A stretch of DNA of 64,000 nucleotides from Methanosarcina barkeri 3 (GCF_000970305.1 NZ_CP009517.1:1178001-1242000), one strand, 5' to 3'. Counted from the stretch's first letter, positions 36,919 to 46,793 are shown. The notes: generated by a model not told the origin, from the sequence alone. A program made the numbers and translations.

Positions 36919-37770
36919 TTAAGTCCTGATTTTTTTCTCTTCCTGAAGAATGTTTTCTGTGTGATTCTGCATCTGCGAGTTTTGGAGAGAAGAATAGATT
37001 TCTTGTAAACCTTGTAGAATTTTTAATCCTTTATCAGTAATCATATAGTCACCTCTCTCATGCATCTGCAAAATCAAACCATTGTCTAAAAGTTTCTGCA
37101 GGTGAAAAAGCAAGTTTCCTCCTCTAAGGTTTGTCAGTTCAGAGAAAGCAGAGAAACTTTTCATTTCGTATGCAACCGCCTTAAGAATTTCAAGACGGTG
37201 GTTATTTGAAACAGGTTCCAATATCTCACTCATAACAGCATCGGTTTTAATGGATGAAATACTGGATTTGTGCTCCTGGTTATCTGAGTAAACCCTCATA
37301 GAACGCATAAGATTGACCTGTTTGACAAAGAGGCTAGAAACTTCAGAAAAACACTGCTCGCATTTACTGAAAGGAGCTCCACATCTCAATTCATCTAGCC
37401 TTTTTCTATTGTTTGAAATTAGAGTGCCATCGATTTTGCCGTGTTTAATAAGTTCCGCATTCTGCTGCAGGAGAGATGTAAATACGGAAGTGCAATTTAC
37501 TTTCTCAGGGCACTTTTTTACCATATTGCGCTCAAGCCCAATTTCTATGTCTTTGAAGAGATGATTAAGAAGAATATTCGAATACTCGTGTTTTGAGTTT
37601 TCAAGAGCAGCTTCGAAGTAAAGTTTGTTTGAACATTCAATTATTTTTTTAATATCATTATGTATCTCGGAAAGTTTCGCCCTAACAGCCTTCATTTCCT
37701 CTGTTTTCTGATCCTCTGATACTACCTGGCTCACAGGACATTTTTTTTCAATACTATTTTCTACTCCCAT
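36919..37770 (-). CDS. winged-helix (ArsR-like) regulator with Cys-containing N-terminal domain
   Basis: The 283-residue protein has a C-terminal winged helix, about 190-260: VSNNHRLEILKAV, then FSELTNLRGGNLLFHLQKL as the recognition helix and GDYMITDKGLKIL as the wing. The N-terminal region is helical and holds several Cys (KKCPEKVNC, CGAPFSKCEQC), a possible metal or redox sensing site. I know no characterised homologue. It is followed by the Brix gene on the same strand, but the 76-bp gap does not show cotranscription. Confidence 0.7.
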   Translation of the reverse strand: MGVENSIEKKCPVSQVVSEDQKTEEMKAVRAKLSEIHNDIKKIIECSNKLYFEAALENSKHEYSNILLNHLFKDIEIGLERNMVKKCPEKVNCTSVFTSLLQQNAELIKHGKIDGTLISNNRKRLDELRCGAPFSKCEQCFSEVSSLFVKQVNLMRSMRVYSDNQEHKSSISSIKTDAVMSEILEPVSNNHRLEILKAVAYEMKSFSAFSELTNLRGGNLLFHLQKLLDNGLILQMHERGDYMITDKGLKILQGLQEIYSSLQNSQMQNHTENILQEEKKIRT

Positions 37771-37961
37771 TCTTAAAACTCCATAATTTGTTTTTCTTTC
37801 ATTTTTAAATCTTTAACTTTGTTTTTGTATTTTCTTTTAACTTTCAGAGTCATACTAACATACTTAATACATTTCAATGACGATTAAATATATAATTGTA
37901 ACTGATCTATAACATTTAACATACAAAGGGCGCCCATGATTGAAAGAAAGGAGGTGACTTC

Positions 37962-38096
37962 ATGGTAAAGTGTGGAATTTGTGGAGGAGATGCTCCAAGG
38001 CAACCAGGTATCACGGATGAAGGAACATGTGATCTTTGCGGTAGGAAAGTTATGCTTGCGGAAGAATGCTTGCAGAAGAAAGCAAAGAAAGAGTGA
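37962..38096 (+). CDS. 44-residue zinc-finger protein
   Basis: A very strong AAGGAGGTGAC precedes ATG 37962. The product starts MVKCGICGGDAP and has two CxxC knuckles (CGIC and CDLC) plus one more Cys in a basic tail (EECLQKKAKKE). This is a classical two-knuckle zinc ribbon, probably RNA- or DNA-binding. It ends TGA 38094-38096. Confidence 0.7.
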   Translation: MVKCGICGGDAPRQPGITDEGTCDLCGRKVMLAEECLQKKAKKE

Positions 38097-38322
38097 AACA
38101 AGTCCGGTAATTATATTATTTAAACAAAAACGTAATTTGTTTAAATAATAAAGTGAAGATGAAAATTCTGAAAATGAAAATATCTGAAATTTTCTTTACT
38201 TTGCGAAACAAAGTAAAGATTATTTTTCTTTTTTCTAGTAGAAACAAAAATCCGTTTTCTCATTACTTTGTAATCACATTATATTATAAAATTATCAGGT
38301 TTCCGAAACAAGGAGTAAAAGT

Positions 38323-38976
38323 ATGATAAATGACGAAAACTACAGGAAACTGGAAGAAAAAGCAAAAGAACTGGGAGCAAGTAACGTAAGGCTCATTCCA
38401 GCAGCGGATATTGTGGTTGAAGACCGAACAGTTTTAAAGTGTATTTTCGGGTGCAACGGTTATGGAAGCCGGGTATGTCCTCCGTTCGTTCCTGCAGTAG
38501 ACGAATTTAAAAAGATGCTTTCAGATTACGAATGGGCTCTTCTTGTCGAATGGAAATCGGATAATATTTTTTCCCGAGAAGTCAGTGAGAATTTCTCGAA
38601 ATACTCCATTGAGCCTCCCAAAGATGAGATTGTAAAACAACAGTACCAGAATAACCTGAAAATAATAATGAAAGACCGTAAAGAAATAATTCAACCCGGA
38701 GTCCTGGAACTTGAAAAACTTGCCTGGACACTTGGCTATAACATAGCTCTTGCAACCTTTCCAGGAATGTGTACCTGGTGTGCCACAAGTGATTACTCAA
38801 GCGTAAAATGTGCCGGAGATAAAGGTCCCTGTCATCACCCTACTCTCCGCAGGCCATGTCTTATGGGGCTTGGTATCAGGATGGATAAAACACTTGATAA
38901 ACTTAACACACCACTTCAGAAGTTTCCACTGGATGACACTGCACCTTTGCCCTATACCCTGATATTACTTGATTGA
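38323..38976 (+). CDS. DUF2284 predicted metal-binding protein
   Basis: The 217-residue protein has Cys clusters at CIFGCNGYGSRVCPP (about 45-60) and CTWCATSDYSSVKC, then GPCHHP (about 150-175). This set is characteristic of DUF2284 (COG5423), a small predicted metal or Fe-S binding family common in methanogens and anaerobes. The function is unknown. GGAGTAAAAGT precedes ATG. The gene lies within the group of Cys-rich redox genes at 37.9-41.4 kb that separates rpoP from the Brix gene. Confidence 0.82.
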   Translation: MINDENYRKLEEKAKELGASNVRLIPAADIVVEDRTVLKCIFGCNGYGSRVCPPFVPAVDEFKKMLSDYEWALLVEWKSDNIFSREVSENFSKYSIEPPKDEIVKQQYQNNLKIIMKDRKEIIQPGVLELEKLAWTLGYNIALATFPGMCTWCATSDYSSVKCAGDKGPCHHPTLRRPCLMGLGIRMDKTLDKLNTPLQKFPLDDTAPLPYTLILLD

Positions 38977-38996
38977 TAGGAAAAAGCTTTTTAAGT

Positions 38997-39140
38997 GTTA
39001 TTTTGCATGAGAGTGCACTAAAGACATAAGGTTAAATGTTATTTTGCATGAGAGTGCACTAAAGACATAAGGTTAAATGTTATTTTGCATGGGAGTGCAC
39101 TAAAGACATAAGGTTAAATGTTATTTTGCATGAGAGTGCA
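38997..39140. repeat. 41-bp tandem repeat, 3.5 copies
   Basis: Copies start at 38997, 39038, 39079 and 39120, each beginning GTTATTTTGCATGAGAGTGC. It lies between convergent genes. Confidence 0.92.
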
Positions 39141-39331
39141 TGAAAGTACACGAGGATTTTTTCTTCAAGTACTCCCCTATTTTCCAAATTTAAGAGTACT
39201 TTTGTTGGGAAACCTAAATACATATTATTTACCCAAAAAAAGCATTTTTGTATTCTTATTTTAAGATTGATTTGGGAGGAAACTATAAAGATGGTGCAAT
39301 CCTGAGAAAAATAAAAAGACTTTTCTCCGCT

Positions 39332-40075
39332 TTAGAAAGACCTGAGAGCACAGGGTCCGGTTGCACATTTTCCACAGGCAAACTGATTAAGTTCGGGAAA
39401 AGCACTGGCGTTTTCCTGAAGCTGCCTGTAACACTTTTCTTTATCAAATCCCCTTACACTGAGGGCTCCGGCCGGACACCTGTCCACACAAACAAGGCAT
39501 TTTTCTCCTTTTTTATAACGGCAGAACTCTTCATTTGGGCGCATAGTGGGAGGAATTTCGGCAGAGATCAGCAGAGTTCCAAAACGGCCTGCACACCCTA
39601 CTTTTGTAATCAGCATATGGTGGACTCCAAAAGTACCCAGTCCCGAAGCATAAGCAGCACTTTTGTGGGACCAGGCAACGTCGAAGCCTTTACTCTTATA
39701 ATCAAAAGTAATTCCAGGCGCAACAGCCCGTATATCTTCTTCTGCCAGTTCAGCCTTTAGTTTTTCATTGATTTTACCTATAAGACAGTCGGTTTCACTT
39801 TTGGCCCGAATCCACTCACTTATAGGGCCAGGAGACTGCCAGTTCTGTTTCACAAGTTCTTTTTCAAACGGAAGGAAGAAAGAAACAACAGTTTTAGCTT
39901 CGGGAAAAATCTCTTTAGGGTGCAGATGATGAGGACCAATGATCTTTTTCATTTCATCAAAAATTGGGTCATTGGCTGAAGCATAGCCTATGAGAGGTTC
40001 ACGATATCGAGTCTTAGTGCACGGACTTGCAACAGCTTCTTTGATAATACTTTCAATTTTGTTTTTAAGAGTCAT
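39332..40075 (-). CDS. 4Fe-4S protein, epoxyqueuosine reductase-like
   Basis: The 247-residue protein is related to COG1600 (QueG/reductive dehalogenase-like) proteins. It has a central core with SHKSAAYASGLGTFGVHHMLIT, then ferredoxin-type Cys (CRYKKGEKCLVCVDRCPAGAL) and a C-terminal CGKCATGPC. The N-terminal part is shorter than in QueG, and cobalamin-binding is not evident. It probably transfers electrons to an unknown acceptor. AAGGAAAG lies upstream. A paralogue lies immediately upstream on the same strand (40317-41408). Confidence 0.78.
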   Translation of the reverse strand: MTLKNKIESIIKEAVASPCTKTRYREPLIGYASANDPIFDEMKKIIGPHHLHPKEIFPEAKTVVSFFLPFEKELVKQNWQSPGPISEWIRAKSETDCLIGKINEKLKAELAEEDIRAVAPGITFDYKSKGFDVAWSHKSAAYASGLGTFGVHHMLITKVGCAGRFGTLLISAEIPPTMRPNEEFCRYKKGEKCLVCVDRCPAGALSVRGFDKEKCYRQLQENASAFPELNQFACGKCATGPCALRSF

Positions 40076-40117
40076 ATATCTTTCCTTTTGCCATTGTAAA
40101 CGAAGTCTATTTTTTCA

Positions 40118-40237
40118 ACTAGTAAATGAAGTATATTTTTCACTAGTAAATGAAGTATATTTTTCACTAGTAAATGAAGTATATTTTTCACTAGTAAATG
40201 AAGTATATTTTTCACTAGTAAATGAAGTATATTTTTT
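40118..40237. repeat. 24-bp tandem repeat, five copies
   Basis: Unit ACTAGTAAATGAAGTATATTTTTC, starting at 40118 and repeating exactly. It lies between the two paralogous Fe-S genes, close upstream of the 39332-40075 gene. Confidence 0.92.
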
Positions 40238-40316
40238 CCATAATTAAGTGAAGTCCGTTTTTTTCATTACTTTACGATGAAACTTTTCATTTTACTATAA
40301 AAAATAAAATTCTATT

Positions 40317-41408
40317 TTATACAGTTTGCTCTTCTGAAATCGATTCGTATTGTTTCCGCCTCTCTGGTGGCATGGACTCAACATACTTTTTTGCCTCCTC
40401 AGGAGACACTGCCTTAAGAGTTCCATCCGGTTCCTGTATGACCACTCCACTTTCGGTAAGCATTTTATAACGTGCTTTTCGTATTTCTTTGTCTGGGTGG
40501 CAGACAAAATGACAGCTGGAACAGGTATATTCCATTCTATTTCCTGGAATCAGGCATATGAAAAATCCGCCTTTAATTTTAGGTCTTTCCAGGTACGCTT
40601 CTATGGTTTTAGGCAGCGCAGCAATAAAATCCTCATCTTTTTTGGGGATTTCAAAGCGTGCAGGAGACCAGGTGGACCATTTTCCCGAGGAATTCAGACC
40701 CGTAAGCCCACCGCAGACAAGGAAGCAGCGACTGTTACTTCTCCTCTTCCCATAGCTAAACTCTTTTCCTCCAAGAGTTACAGTGACTTTCTCAAGTGGG
40801 TCCACATATCCGGACGAACAGACAGCAAGACAGATCTTGCATTCGTCGCAGTAATTTTCGTCTTCAGGCAGAGGTTCCGTTGGGATAAGCTCAGCATCCG
40901 TAACTACTGACGCCAGTACAATTGCTGACCCGTATTCACTGGTGATAATATTCCCTGAATACCCAAAATGCCCTATTCCGGAGCGGACAGCAAGATATCT
41001 GTGGGAAATAGGCGGATGCATGTCCAGCAGCCAGTTTTCCGAGTCCTGACGGTAAACAAAATTCGCAATCTGCGGAACAGCTTTATAACCATACTGCTGT
41101 AAGAATCCTGCCATTTCGAGGGCTACTCCGTTGGCAAGGGTAGTGGTCCGTACCTTGTTAGTGTCGAGAGCTTTATGTTCCTCTTTTCTAAAATAAGGTT
41201 CAATAAGGCTCTGGTCAAAAGCCAGGGCAAAAACAATTGCAGATTTTGCGTCTGGCAGAACGTATGTAAGATCGGCAGAAGGAGGGCCACCTGCAAGAGT
41301 TTCAGTAGTCGCAATGCCCACTTTAAAAGCTCCAAGGGTCAAAGCCATCTCTTTGAGTTCTTCAGTTAGTTTTTCAATCTTGGATTTGTCCTTAGTATGT
41401 TCTCCCAT
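40317..41408 (-). CDS. 4Fe-4S protein, epoxyqueuosine reductase-like (long form)
   Basis: The 363-residue COG1600-related protein has RSGIGHFGYSGNIITSEYGS near 165-185 and CDECKICLAVCSSGYVD near 215, which would bind a 4Fe-4S cluster. Additional Cys occur at RCFLVCGG and CSSCHFVCHPD. Compared with its neighbour it carries about 100 extra C-terminal residues. No queuosine genes are nearby, so QueG function is doubtful. A corrinoid or methylamine activation-type (RamA-like) reductase is another possibility. GAGGAAT precedes ATG. Confidence 0.78.
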   Translation of the reverse strand: MGEHTKDKSKIEKLTEELKEMALTLGAFKVGIATTETLAGGPPSADLTYVLPDAKSAIVFALAFDQSLIEPYFRKEEHKALDTNKVRTTTLANGVALEMAGFLQQYGYKAVPQIANFVYRQDSENWLLDMHPPISHRYLAVRSGIGHFGYSGNIITSEYGSAIVLASVVTDAELIPTEPLPEDENYCDECKICLAVCSSGYVDPLEKVTVTLGGKEFSYGKRRSNSRCFLVCGGLTGLNSSGKWSTWSPARFEIPKKDEDFIAALPKTIEAYLERPKIKGGFFICLIPGNRMEYTCSSCHFVCHPDKEIRKARYKMLTESGVVIQEPDGTLKAVSPEEAKKYVESMPPERRKQYESISEEQTV

Positions 41409-41423
41409 TTTCTATTCCTCAAG

Positions 41424-41495
41424 CAAACTCAATATTAACCGTAATCAAACTCAATATTAACCGTAATCAAATTCAATATTAACCGTAATCAAACT
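41424..41495. repeat. 22-bp tandem repeat, three copies
   Basis: Unit CAAACTCAATATTAACCGTAAT, at the 5' end of the long Fe-S gene (minus strand). Confidence 0.85.
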
Positions 41496-41800
41496 ATTTT
41501 ATAGGAGGTAATTCATATATATGTTATGTGCATTTAAATATACTAGTTAGCTAAAGTATACTTGAATGACCTTTTGTGTATTTTCGTTAGTTTCCGAAAG
41601 ACAGAATGAAATAAAAGTTGAACTCTGCAAAAACCGTTCTTATTTTTTCATATTACTTTTGCATTTAAAACACATAGCTTTTTTCTGACAGATATCAAGA
41701 GACATTAAGAGAAAAGCTATGTGTTCCTTATACTTTCTATGTTTGATGTCAGGTAATTGGCAGAAAATATCATAATTCTATAGATTCTAGGAATTATAAA

Positions 41801-41957
41801 GTTCAAAAATAGAGTTCAAAAATAGAGTTCAAAAATAGAGTTCAAAAATAGAGTTCAAAAATAGAGTTCAAAAATAGAGTTCAAAAATAGAGTTCAAAAA
41901 TAGAGTTCAAAAATAGAGTTCAAAAATAGAGTTCAAAAATAGAGTTCAAAAATAGAG
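41801..41957. repeat. 13-bp tandem repeat, about twelve copies
   Basis: GTTCAAAAATAGA repeats head to tail without interruption. It is part of an 830-bp spacer (41409-42235) that contains no gene. Confidence 0.93.
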
Positions 41958-42166
41958 TCCAAAATTCTGAGGAAATTGTAAAAAGGAATCAAAATCCGTG
42001 AGTTTTTCAGTTCCTAAAAAAGTACTGAGCATAGCAACTGCTTATTGCTATTACCTCGATATATAAAATCAAAGTAAAGTTTGGTATATATTTTGTCTGA
42101 ATATAGAGCGCCTATTTTTTGTTTGCCCTACGCATCGAGTTTACGCATTGAATTATTAGATAGGGA

Positions 42167-42188
42167 GGGCTTACATTCACAGAAGCCC
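42167..42188. terminator. hairpin downstream of rpoP
   Basis: GGGCTT at 42167 pairs with AAGCCC at 42183 around a 10-base loop, about 50 bp past the rpoP stop. On the plus strand it is followed by ATTTTTAT. It may mark the end of the exosome-operon transcript. No true T-run follows on the minus strand. Confidence 0.35.
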
Positions 42189-42235
42189 ATTTTTATCTAA
42201 TACTTTTATTTGTCAGCCAGGTTAAACCAGCATCC

Positions 42236-42373
42236 TTACTCGGCTTTAATGCGTTTAATGGTTGTAGGACGCTCTTTTACCAGGATTCTGTGTCCACAGT
42301 ACGGACACCTTATACCTGTGTACTCGTAGTCGATTTCCACTTTCTGTTTACATCGAGTGCATTTATAACCCAT
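42236..42373 (-). CDS. rpoP: DNA-directed RNA polymerase subunit P
   Basis: This 45-residue protein begins [14 protein letters not shown], with two zinc knuckles (CTRC and CPYC) and [10 protein letters not shown] followed by a basic end. It is the classic archaeal Rpo12/RpoP (Rpb12 homologue), which bridges the Rpo3-Rpo10 platform of RNA polymerase. It starts 20 bp after the eL43 stop in the same operon. Confidence 0.93.
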   Translation of the reverse strand: MGYKCTRCKQKVEIDYEYTGIRCPYCGHRILVKERPTTIKRIKAE

Positions 42374-42393
42374 ACAACCACAACCTTAAGATA

Positions 42394-42690
<297 letters not shown>

Positions 42691-42847
42691 TTAAAATGAA
42701 ATATTTAATTCCAAGTGTTTGAATTTAAGAACCTGCTAGCTTGCGGATCGGGACCCTGATACCCAGACAGGTTCTATAATCACACTTGCACGTATACTTA
42801 GACCGTAATACTGCATTTAATATTTATACTTAATTAGTCCTGCTTTG

Positions 42848-43639
42848 TCATTCCTTCTTTACCAGTTCTTCCAGGTAAAGCTCCCTGAGTTCGGCTGCCT
42901 TTTCGCATGCCATATCTATTGCTTCCAGCACCTCAGCCTCAGTGAACGGAGCAGGACCCATTTTCTGCATGCCTGCGATAGATCCGTCAGAACTTGAGAC
43001 CACAGTTAGTTTTGTCTCACAAACCGCTTCCTCATCCAGTGATGGATCCACCATCAGCTTTGAACCGATTTTGGCAAGAGTCACGCCCACAGGCATCTCT
43101 TTCATTGCAAGAGGTACGTCCGCACCGATTCCCTGCTGCTCATTCGGGACGACTGTAGTCATAAGAGCCGCAATAGCAGCGAGACAGGATGCATCAATGA
43201 CATTTCCGTCATCATTGAGGACATGAACATCTATATAGACGATCCAGACGGATTCTCCAACGCTTATGCAAAGCTTCTTTATATCAATTGCGCCTGCTTC
43301 CCTGATTCCCCTGTCTACAACCCTTGCCATTTCGATTGCTTCTTCTCTGGGTGGACCTGGCTCAAACTCCGGGGAAGCAATAGGATTGAGTTCCAGATTA
43401 GTAATAATTACGCCTTCGTCCTGAGAATCCGGAAAAGGAGTTCCTGGCTGTAGCTTAACCCCCACAAGAACCTGAGTGTCTCCAAGGGTTACTTTTGCCG
43501 AGCCCTCGGCTTTTGAGATAACATTTGTTTCGAGCTTGATATCTCTGAAATCTTTAAATCCGCGTCCATCCTGGCGCTTTCCCTTAATCATAAGGTTGTA
43601 AATGTAATCCTTCTTAAGCGTAGCAATAACTTCACTCAT
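42848..43639 (-). CDS. rrp42: exosome complex component Rrp42
   Basis: An RNase PH-fold subunit of the archaeal exosome of about 263 residues. It is catalytically inert itself but forms the hexameric ring with Rrp41 that degrades RNA 3' to 5'. GKRQDGRGFKDFR near the N-terminus and AEGSAKVTLGDTQVLVGVK are typical. ATG 43639, overlapping the rrp41 stop by eight bases (ATGAGTGA), is the better start. An upstream TTG or GTG at 43648 is less likely. Confidence 0.94.
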   Translation of the reverse strand: MSEVIATLKKDYIYNLMIKGKRQDGRGFKDFRDIKLETNVISKAEGSAKVTLGDTQVLVGVKLQPGTPFPDSQDEGVIITNLELNPIASPEFEPGPPREEAIEMARVVDRGIREAGAIDIKKLCISVGESVWIVYIDVHVLNDDGNVIDASCLAAIAALMTTVVPNEQQGIGADVPLAMKEMPVGVTLAKIGSKLMVDPSLDEEAVCETKLTVVSSSDGSIAGMQKMGPAPFTEAEVLEAIDMACEKAAELRELYLEELVKKE

Positions 43640-45158
43640 CGTTTTCACCTCTGCTTCCGGATTCAGAGGGGTCTTTGACTACCTTCCAGGGCCCTTTGCA
43701 CTCCTCTTCAGGCTCTTCTACTGTCTGTTCAAGAGCCTCTTTTCTCGATTCGGCTTCGGACTCTATCTCTGGCTCAGATTCAAAAGCTCCTTTTGAAACA
43801 ACCTCTTCCGTCCCAGCTTTTTCTTCAGGCTGCAATTCTTCTTCAGGTTGTACTTCTTCTTCAGGCTGTACTTCCTCTTCAGGCTGCACTTCCTCTTCAG
43901 GCTGTACTTCCTCTTCAGGCTGTACTTCCTGCTCAAGCTGAGACTCTTCTTCAACCTCTGCCTTTTCTTCTTCAAGCTGAGCTTCCTCATCAGCAGATTC
44001 CTTTATCTCGGGCTCAACTTCTGCTTCGTCTTCAGAAACGGTTTCTTCAACCTCAGGCTCTTCAAGCTCCTCAGGTTCGGAAACTTCCTCAAAAGAAGCC
44101 TCAAAAGCAGATTCAAACTCAGCTTCGTCCTCAAATGCCTCTTCTTCAGCTTCCTCTTCTTTGATTTCGGCTTCAATAACTTCTTTTAAGGCTTCCCCTT
44201 CTACTACTTCAGCCTCAGCATCTTTAATTATCTCTTCAACCTTCTCGCATTCAGGAGCTTCTTCATTAACAGCACAGGCTTCAACGGTCTCTTCGGAGAG
44301 CTCTTCCTCAGGCTCCTTGGCTTCCTCAATAATTTCGTCTACAAGTGCTGCCTCGGGAGCATATTCAAGAGAAGGTTCCGTTTCTAAAGTTTCTAGTTCA
44401 GTCTCTTCAGCTTCTTCAGTGACTCCAGCTTCAGGCTCTTCAACAGGAGTCTCAAACTTCTTTCTCAGTACTGCCTGCTGAATTTCAAGAATTTCTTTGC
44501 AGCCTTTTTTAGCAAGCTCAAAACCTTTTCGAATTTCATCAGGAGTTAGGTTCCCGTCCATCTGAAGCAGGGTAATTTCTCCATCCTGTGTCATTGCAAC
44601 AGGAAAATCAGCCTCACCATGATTATCCTCTTCTTTATTGAGGTCAAGCACAATCTGCCCGTCGACTTTTCCAAAAGCACATGAAGTAACCAGGCCTTTC
44701 ATAGGAATGCCTGCATCTGCAAGCGCTATGCTTGAGGCATTAATTGCTGCTGTCCTTGTCCCTGCATCAGCCTGAAGTACTTCCACAAAAATATCGATTG
44801 CAGTTTTTGGGAAAAGCTCTGCCATAATAACTGGTTCAAAAGCTTCCCTGGAAACTTTTGAAATTTCAATGCTCCGCCTGCTGGGTCCGGGCCTGGCACG
44901 GTCTTCCACAGAAAAAGAAGCCATATTATATTTATAACGTATAACTGCAGTATCTGCGCGCTGTGAACGACGGGGGTGAGCTTCTCTCGGGCCAAATACA
45001 CCTACGAGGACCTTATTCCTTCCCCATTCAAGATAACATGAACCATCGGCTCGCGAAAGAACGCCGATCTCGATTTTCATGGGCCTGATTTCATCCGCAT
45101 GCCTCCCGTCAAGGCGCAGCCCATCGTCAGTGATTAATTTTTCAGGTTTATCACTCAT
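43632..45158 (-). CDS. rrp41: exosome complex exonuclease Rrp41 with acidic tail
   Basis: Residues 1 to about 237 are a complete Rrp41, the catalytic RNase PH-type subunit: LDGRHADEIRP, AGTRTAAINASSIALADAGIP and DKEEDNHGEAD-like active-site region (LNKEEDNHGEADFPVA). Family members are about 240-260 residues long. This one continues for about 270 residues of Glu-rich low-complexity sequence, including six copies of VQPEEE from an 18-bp repeat and many EAE/EE runs, then a short basic end. The tail is in frame and reaches a stop that overlaps rrp42, so it appears to be translated. It may act as a charged linker or localisation tail. The gene starts 69 bp after rrp4. Confidence 0.95.
   Translation of the reverse strand: MSDKPEKLITDDGLRLDGRHADEIRPMKIEIGVLSRADGSCYLEWGRNKVLVGVFGPREAHPRRSQRADTAVIRYKYNMASFSVEDRARPGPSRRSIEISKVSREAFEPVIMAELFPKTAIDIFVEVLQADAGTRTAAINASSIALADAGIPMKGLVTSCAFGKVDGQIVLDLNKEEDNHGEADFPVAMTQDGEITLLQMDGNLTPDEIRKGFELAKKGCKEILEIQQAVLRKKFETPVEEPEAGVTEEAEETELETLETEPSLEYAPEAALVDEIIEEAKEPEEELSEETVEACAVNEEAPECEKVEEIIKDAEAEVVEGEALKEVIEAEIKEEEAEEEAFEDEAEFESAFEASFEEVSEPEELEEPEVEETVSEDEAEVEPEIKESADEEAQLEEEKAEVEEESQLEQEVQPEEEVQPEEEVQPEEEVQPEEEVQPEEELQPEEKAGTEEVVSKGAFESEPEIESEAESRKEALEQTVEEPEEECKGPWKVVKDPSESGSRGENDE
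43823..43930. repeat. 18-bp coding tandem repeat in rrp41
   Basis: Six copies of CTTCAGGCTGTACTTCCT and variants, encoding VQPEEE on the minus strand. The length is a multiple of three, so expansion keeps the frame. Confidence 0.9.
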
Positions 45159-45227
45159 ACTTAAATCTCCAAAAAAACTCCTAACAACTACTTTACAGAA
45201 GCTTCCCTAAAATCGCCTATCCAGAAC

Positions 45228-46010
45228 TCAGTTGTTCGGATCCAGCAGTACATCGATCTTCCTGTAAATCTCCTCGGAATGATCTTCTTTTGGTACTTTT
45301 ACTTCTTTCTTACCACTTTTGAAAAACTTGGCGGGCTTTGCCTCTTTCTGCTTGCTTCGCTCATCTTTCAAAAAGTTATATATCCTGTCTGTCAGTCCTG
45401 AACGCTGGGCTTCAGCTTCAATCTTCCGGAGAGCTTTACTTAAAAGTTCCACATCGTCTTCCTTTCCATCGATCCATATTCTGCCGTTCTGGCCAACGAA
45501 AATGCTGCAGTTTGTTTCTTTCTTCAGCATTGAGATCATGGAACCACCGTGTCCTATTACACGTGGGACTTTAACAGGCTCAACTTCGACAATCTGACCT
45601 GTTTTCAGTTTATGGAAGCTCGAATCCCTGAGGGTAAGCTCGACTTTCATAGAATCGTCTACGTCTTTTACTCTAAGGATTATAGAGTCACCTACGTCCA
45701 GGACTTCATGCATCTCCCGGGACTCTATTCTTCTGGGATACTCGGACACATGGAATAAGCCGTCATAAGGAGAAGCAATATCCATTATCCAGTTGGATGG
45801 CGTAACCACAATAACGATCCCGATCACCACATCATTTGCGGAAGGGATATAAGCTCCCGCAAGAGGGATCACTCCAACTTTATCCTCTTTGAGATTTTCA
45901 ATACCACAAAATAAAGAATAGATCTTGTCGTTCTTGACATAAGTCCCGTATCCGGCTTTTTTCGAATTCTCGGATAGCAGGTCACCAGGGATCACTATTT
46001 TTTTATCCAT
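45228..46010 (-). CDS. rrp4: exosome complex RNA-binding protein Rrp4
   Basis: The 260-residue cap subunit of the exosome has an N-terminal domain (VIPGDLLSENSKKAGYGTYV), an S1 domain (about 65-140) and a KH domain with VIGHGGSMISMLKKET and FVGQNGRIWIDG. A Lys-rich C-terminal tail follows. It recruits RNA and adaptors to the Rrp41-Rrp42 ring. It starts 11 bp after the SBDS stop and is clearly in the same operon. Confidence 0.95.
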   Translation of the reverse strand: MDKKIVIPGDLLSENSKKAGYGTYVKNDKIYSLFCGIENLKEDKVGVIPLAGAYIPSANDVVIGIVIVVTPSNWIMDIASPYDGLFHVSEYPRRIESREMHEVLDVGDSIILRVKDVDDSMKVELTLRDSSFHKLKTGQIVEVEPVKVPRVIGHGGSMISMLKKETNCSIFVGQNGRIWIDGKEDDVELLSKALRKIEAEAQRSGLTDRIYNFLKDERSKQKEAKPAKFFKSGKKEVKVPKEDHSEEIYRKIDVLLDPNN

Positions 46011-46021
46011 CCAACATCCTC

Positions 46022-46714
46022 TTATAAAAGTTTAGTTTGAGCCTCTCCCTTAGTAAGATGATTTATAAGAGCGTAAAAATCAGTCTGGACTCCTGCCGGA
46101 ATTCTTACTACTGCAATCCAGGAGCCGTCACGCTGCCATTCTTCTTTCGTAATATTTCCTATCTTGGAAATATCTCCGTATGCTTTGGGAGCATATTCGG
46201 GAGGGATTTTCACAGCAATACTGATCTCTTCAAAGCGTATAGGTATAAGCGGACGAATGGCTTTCATTGTAATATTGACCAGCTGATCTACGCTTTTTAA
46301 GGGGTCTATGTGCACCTTTGCCTCTTCCATTGCCTTTTCGATCCGTGCGGGAGGATGAGGTGCTTTTGTTTGGGGGTTTATTGCATTCCTGGAAATGGTA
46401 TAGATAACTTTCTTCTTTTTTTCCTCAAGCATGCGTTTTCTCTGTTCAGCAGTGAGCTGAAGCTCCCCGCTTTTCAGGATCACGGCAGCAATCTTGAAGG
46501 GGTCCGTTGTCTCAAAGGCATTGAGAATATCAGACTCTGCTGCTCGGTCCCCTCGGTTTGCGTCTTCGAAGATAGTTTCAACTGCCAGAATGTCTTCAAG
46601 GCTTACTTCTTCTCCTCGCTTGTAGGCCAGAGCTCCTTCGGGCTCGACCAGAACTTCGAAGTGTTTACTGCCTCTCTTAAGCCGTGCAGTCACTGCCTCG
46701 TCCAGGGACACCAT
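46022..46714 (-). CDS. sbds: ribosome maturation protein SDO1 homolog (SBDS)
   Basis: This 230-residue SBDS-family protein ([20 protein letters not shown] onward) acts with EF-2-like GTPases to release the anti-association factor from 60S-type subunits. ATG 46714 is chosen over the upstream 46852, which would add 46 unconserved residues overlapping psmA. GGAGAAGGTATT lies just before it. It follows psmA by 79 bp, as in most euryarchaea. Confidence 0.95.
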   Translation of the reverse strand: MVSLDEAVTARLKRGSKHFEVLVEPEGALAYKRGEEVSLEDILAVETIFEDANRGDRAAESDILNAFETTDPFKIAAVILKSGELQLTAEQRKRMLEEKKKKVIYTISRNAINPQTKAPHPPARIEKAMEEAKVHIDPLKSVDQLVNITMKAIRPLIPIRFEEISIAVKIPPEYAPKAYGDISKIGNITKEEWQRDGSWIAVVRIPAGVQTDFYALINHLTKGEAQTKLL

Positions 46715-46793
46715 TTTCAAATACCTTCTCCAAAATATAATTTTGAGAATCCGAAGATTCTCTGAGTACTCAATCTCAAATGTTATATAGATT

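Noticed and set aside
43823-43930. Possibility that the rrp41 tail is a frameshift artefact
   Set aside because: The acidic composition is uniform from the core to a stop codon that overlaps the rrp42 start, as expected for a true coding end.
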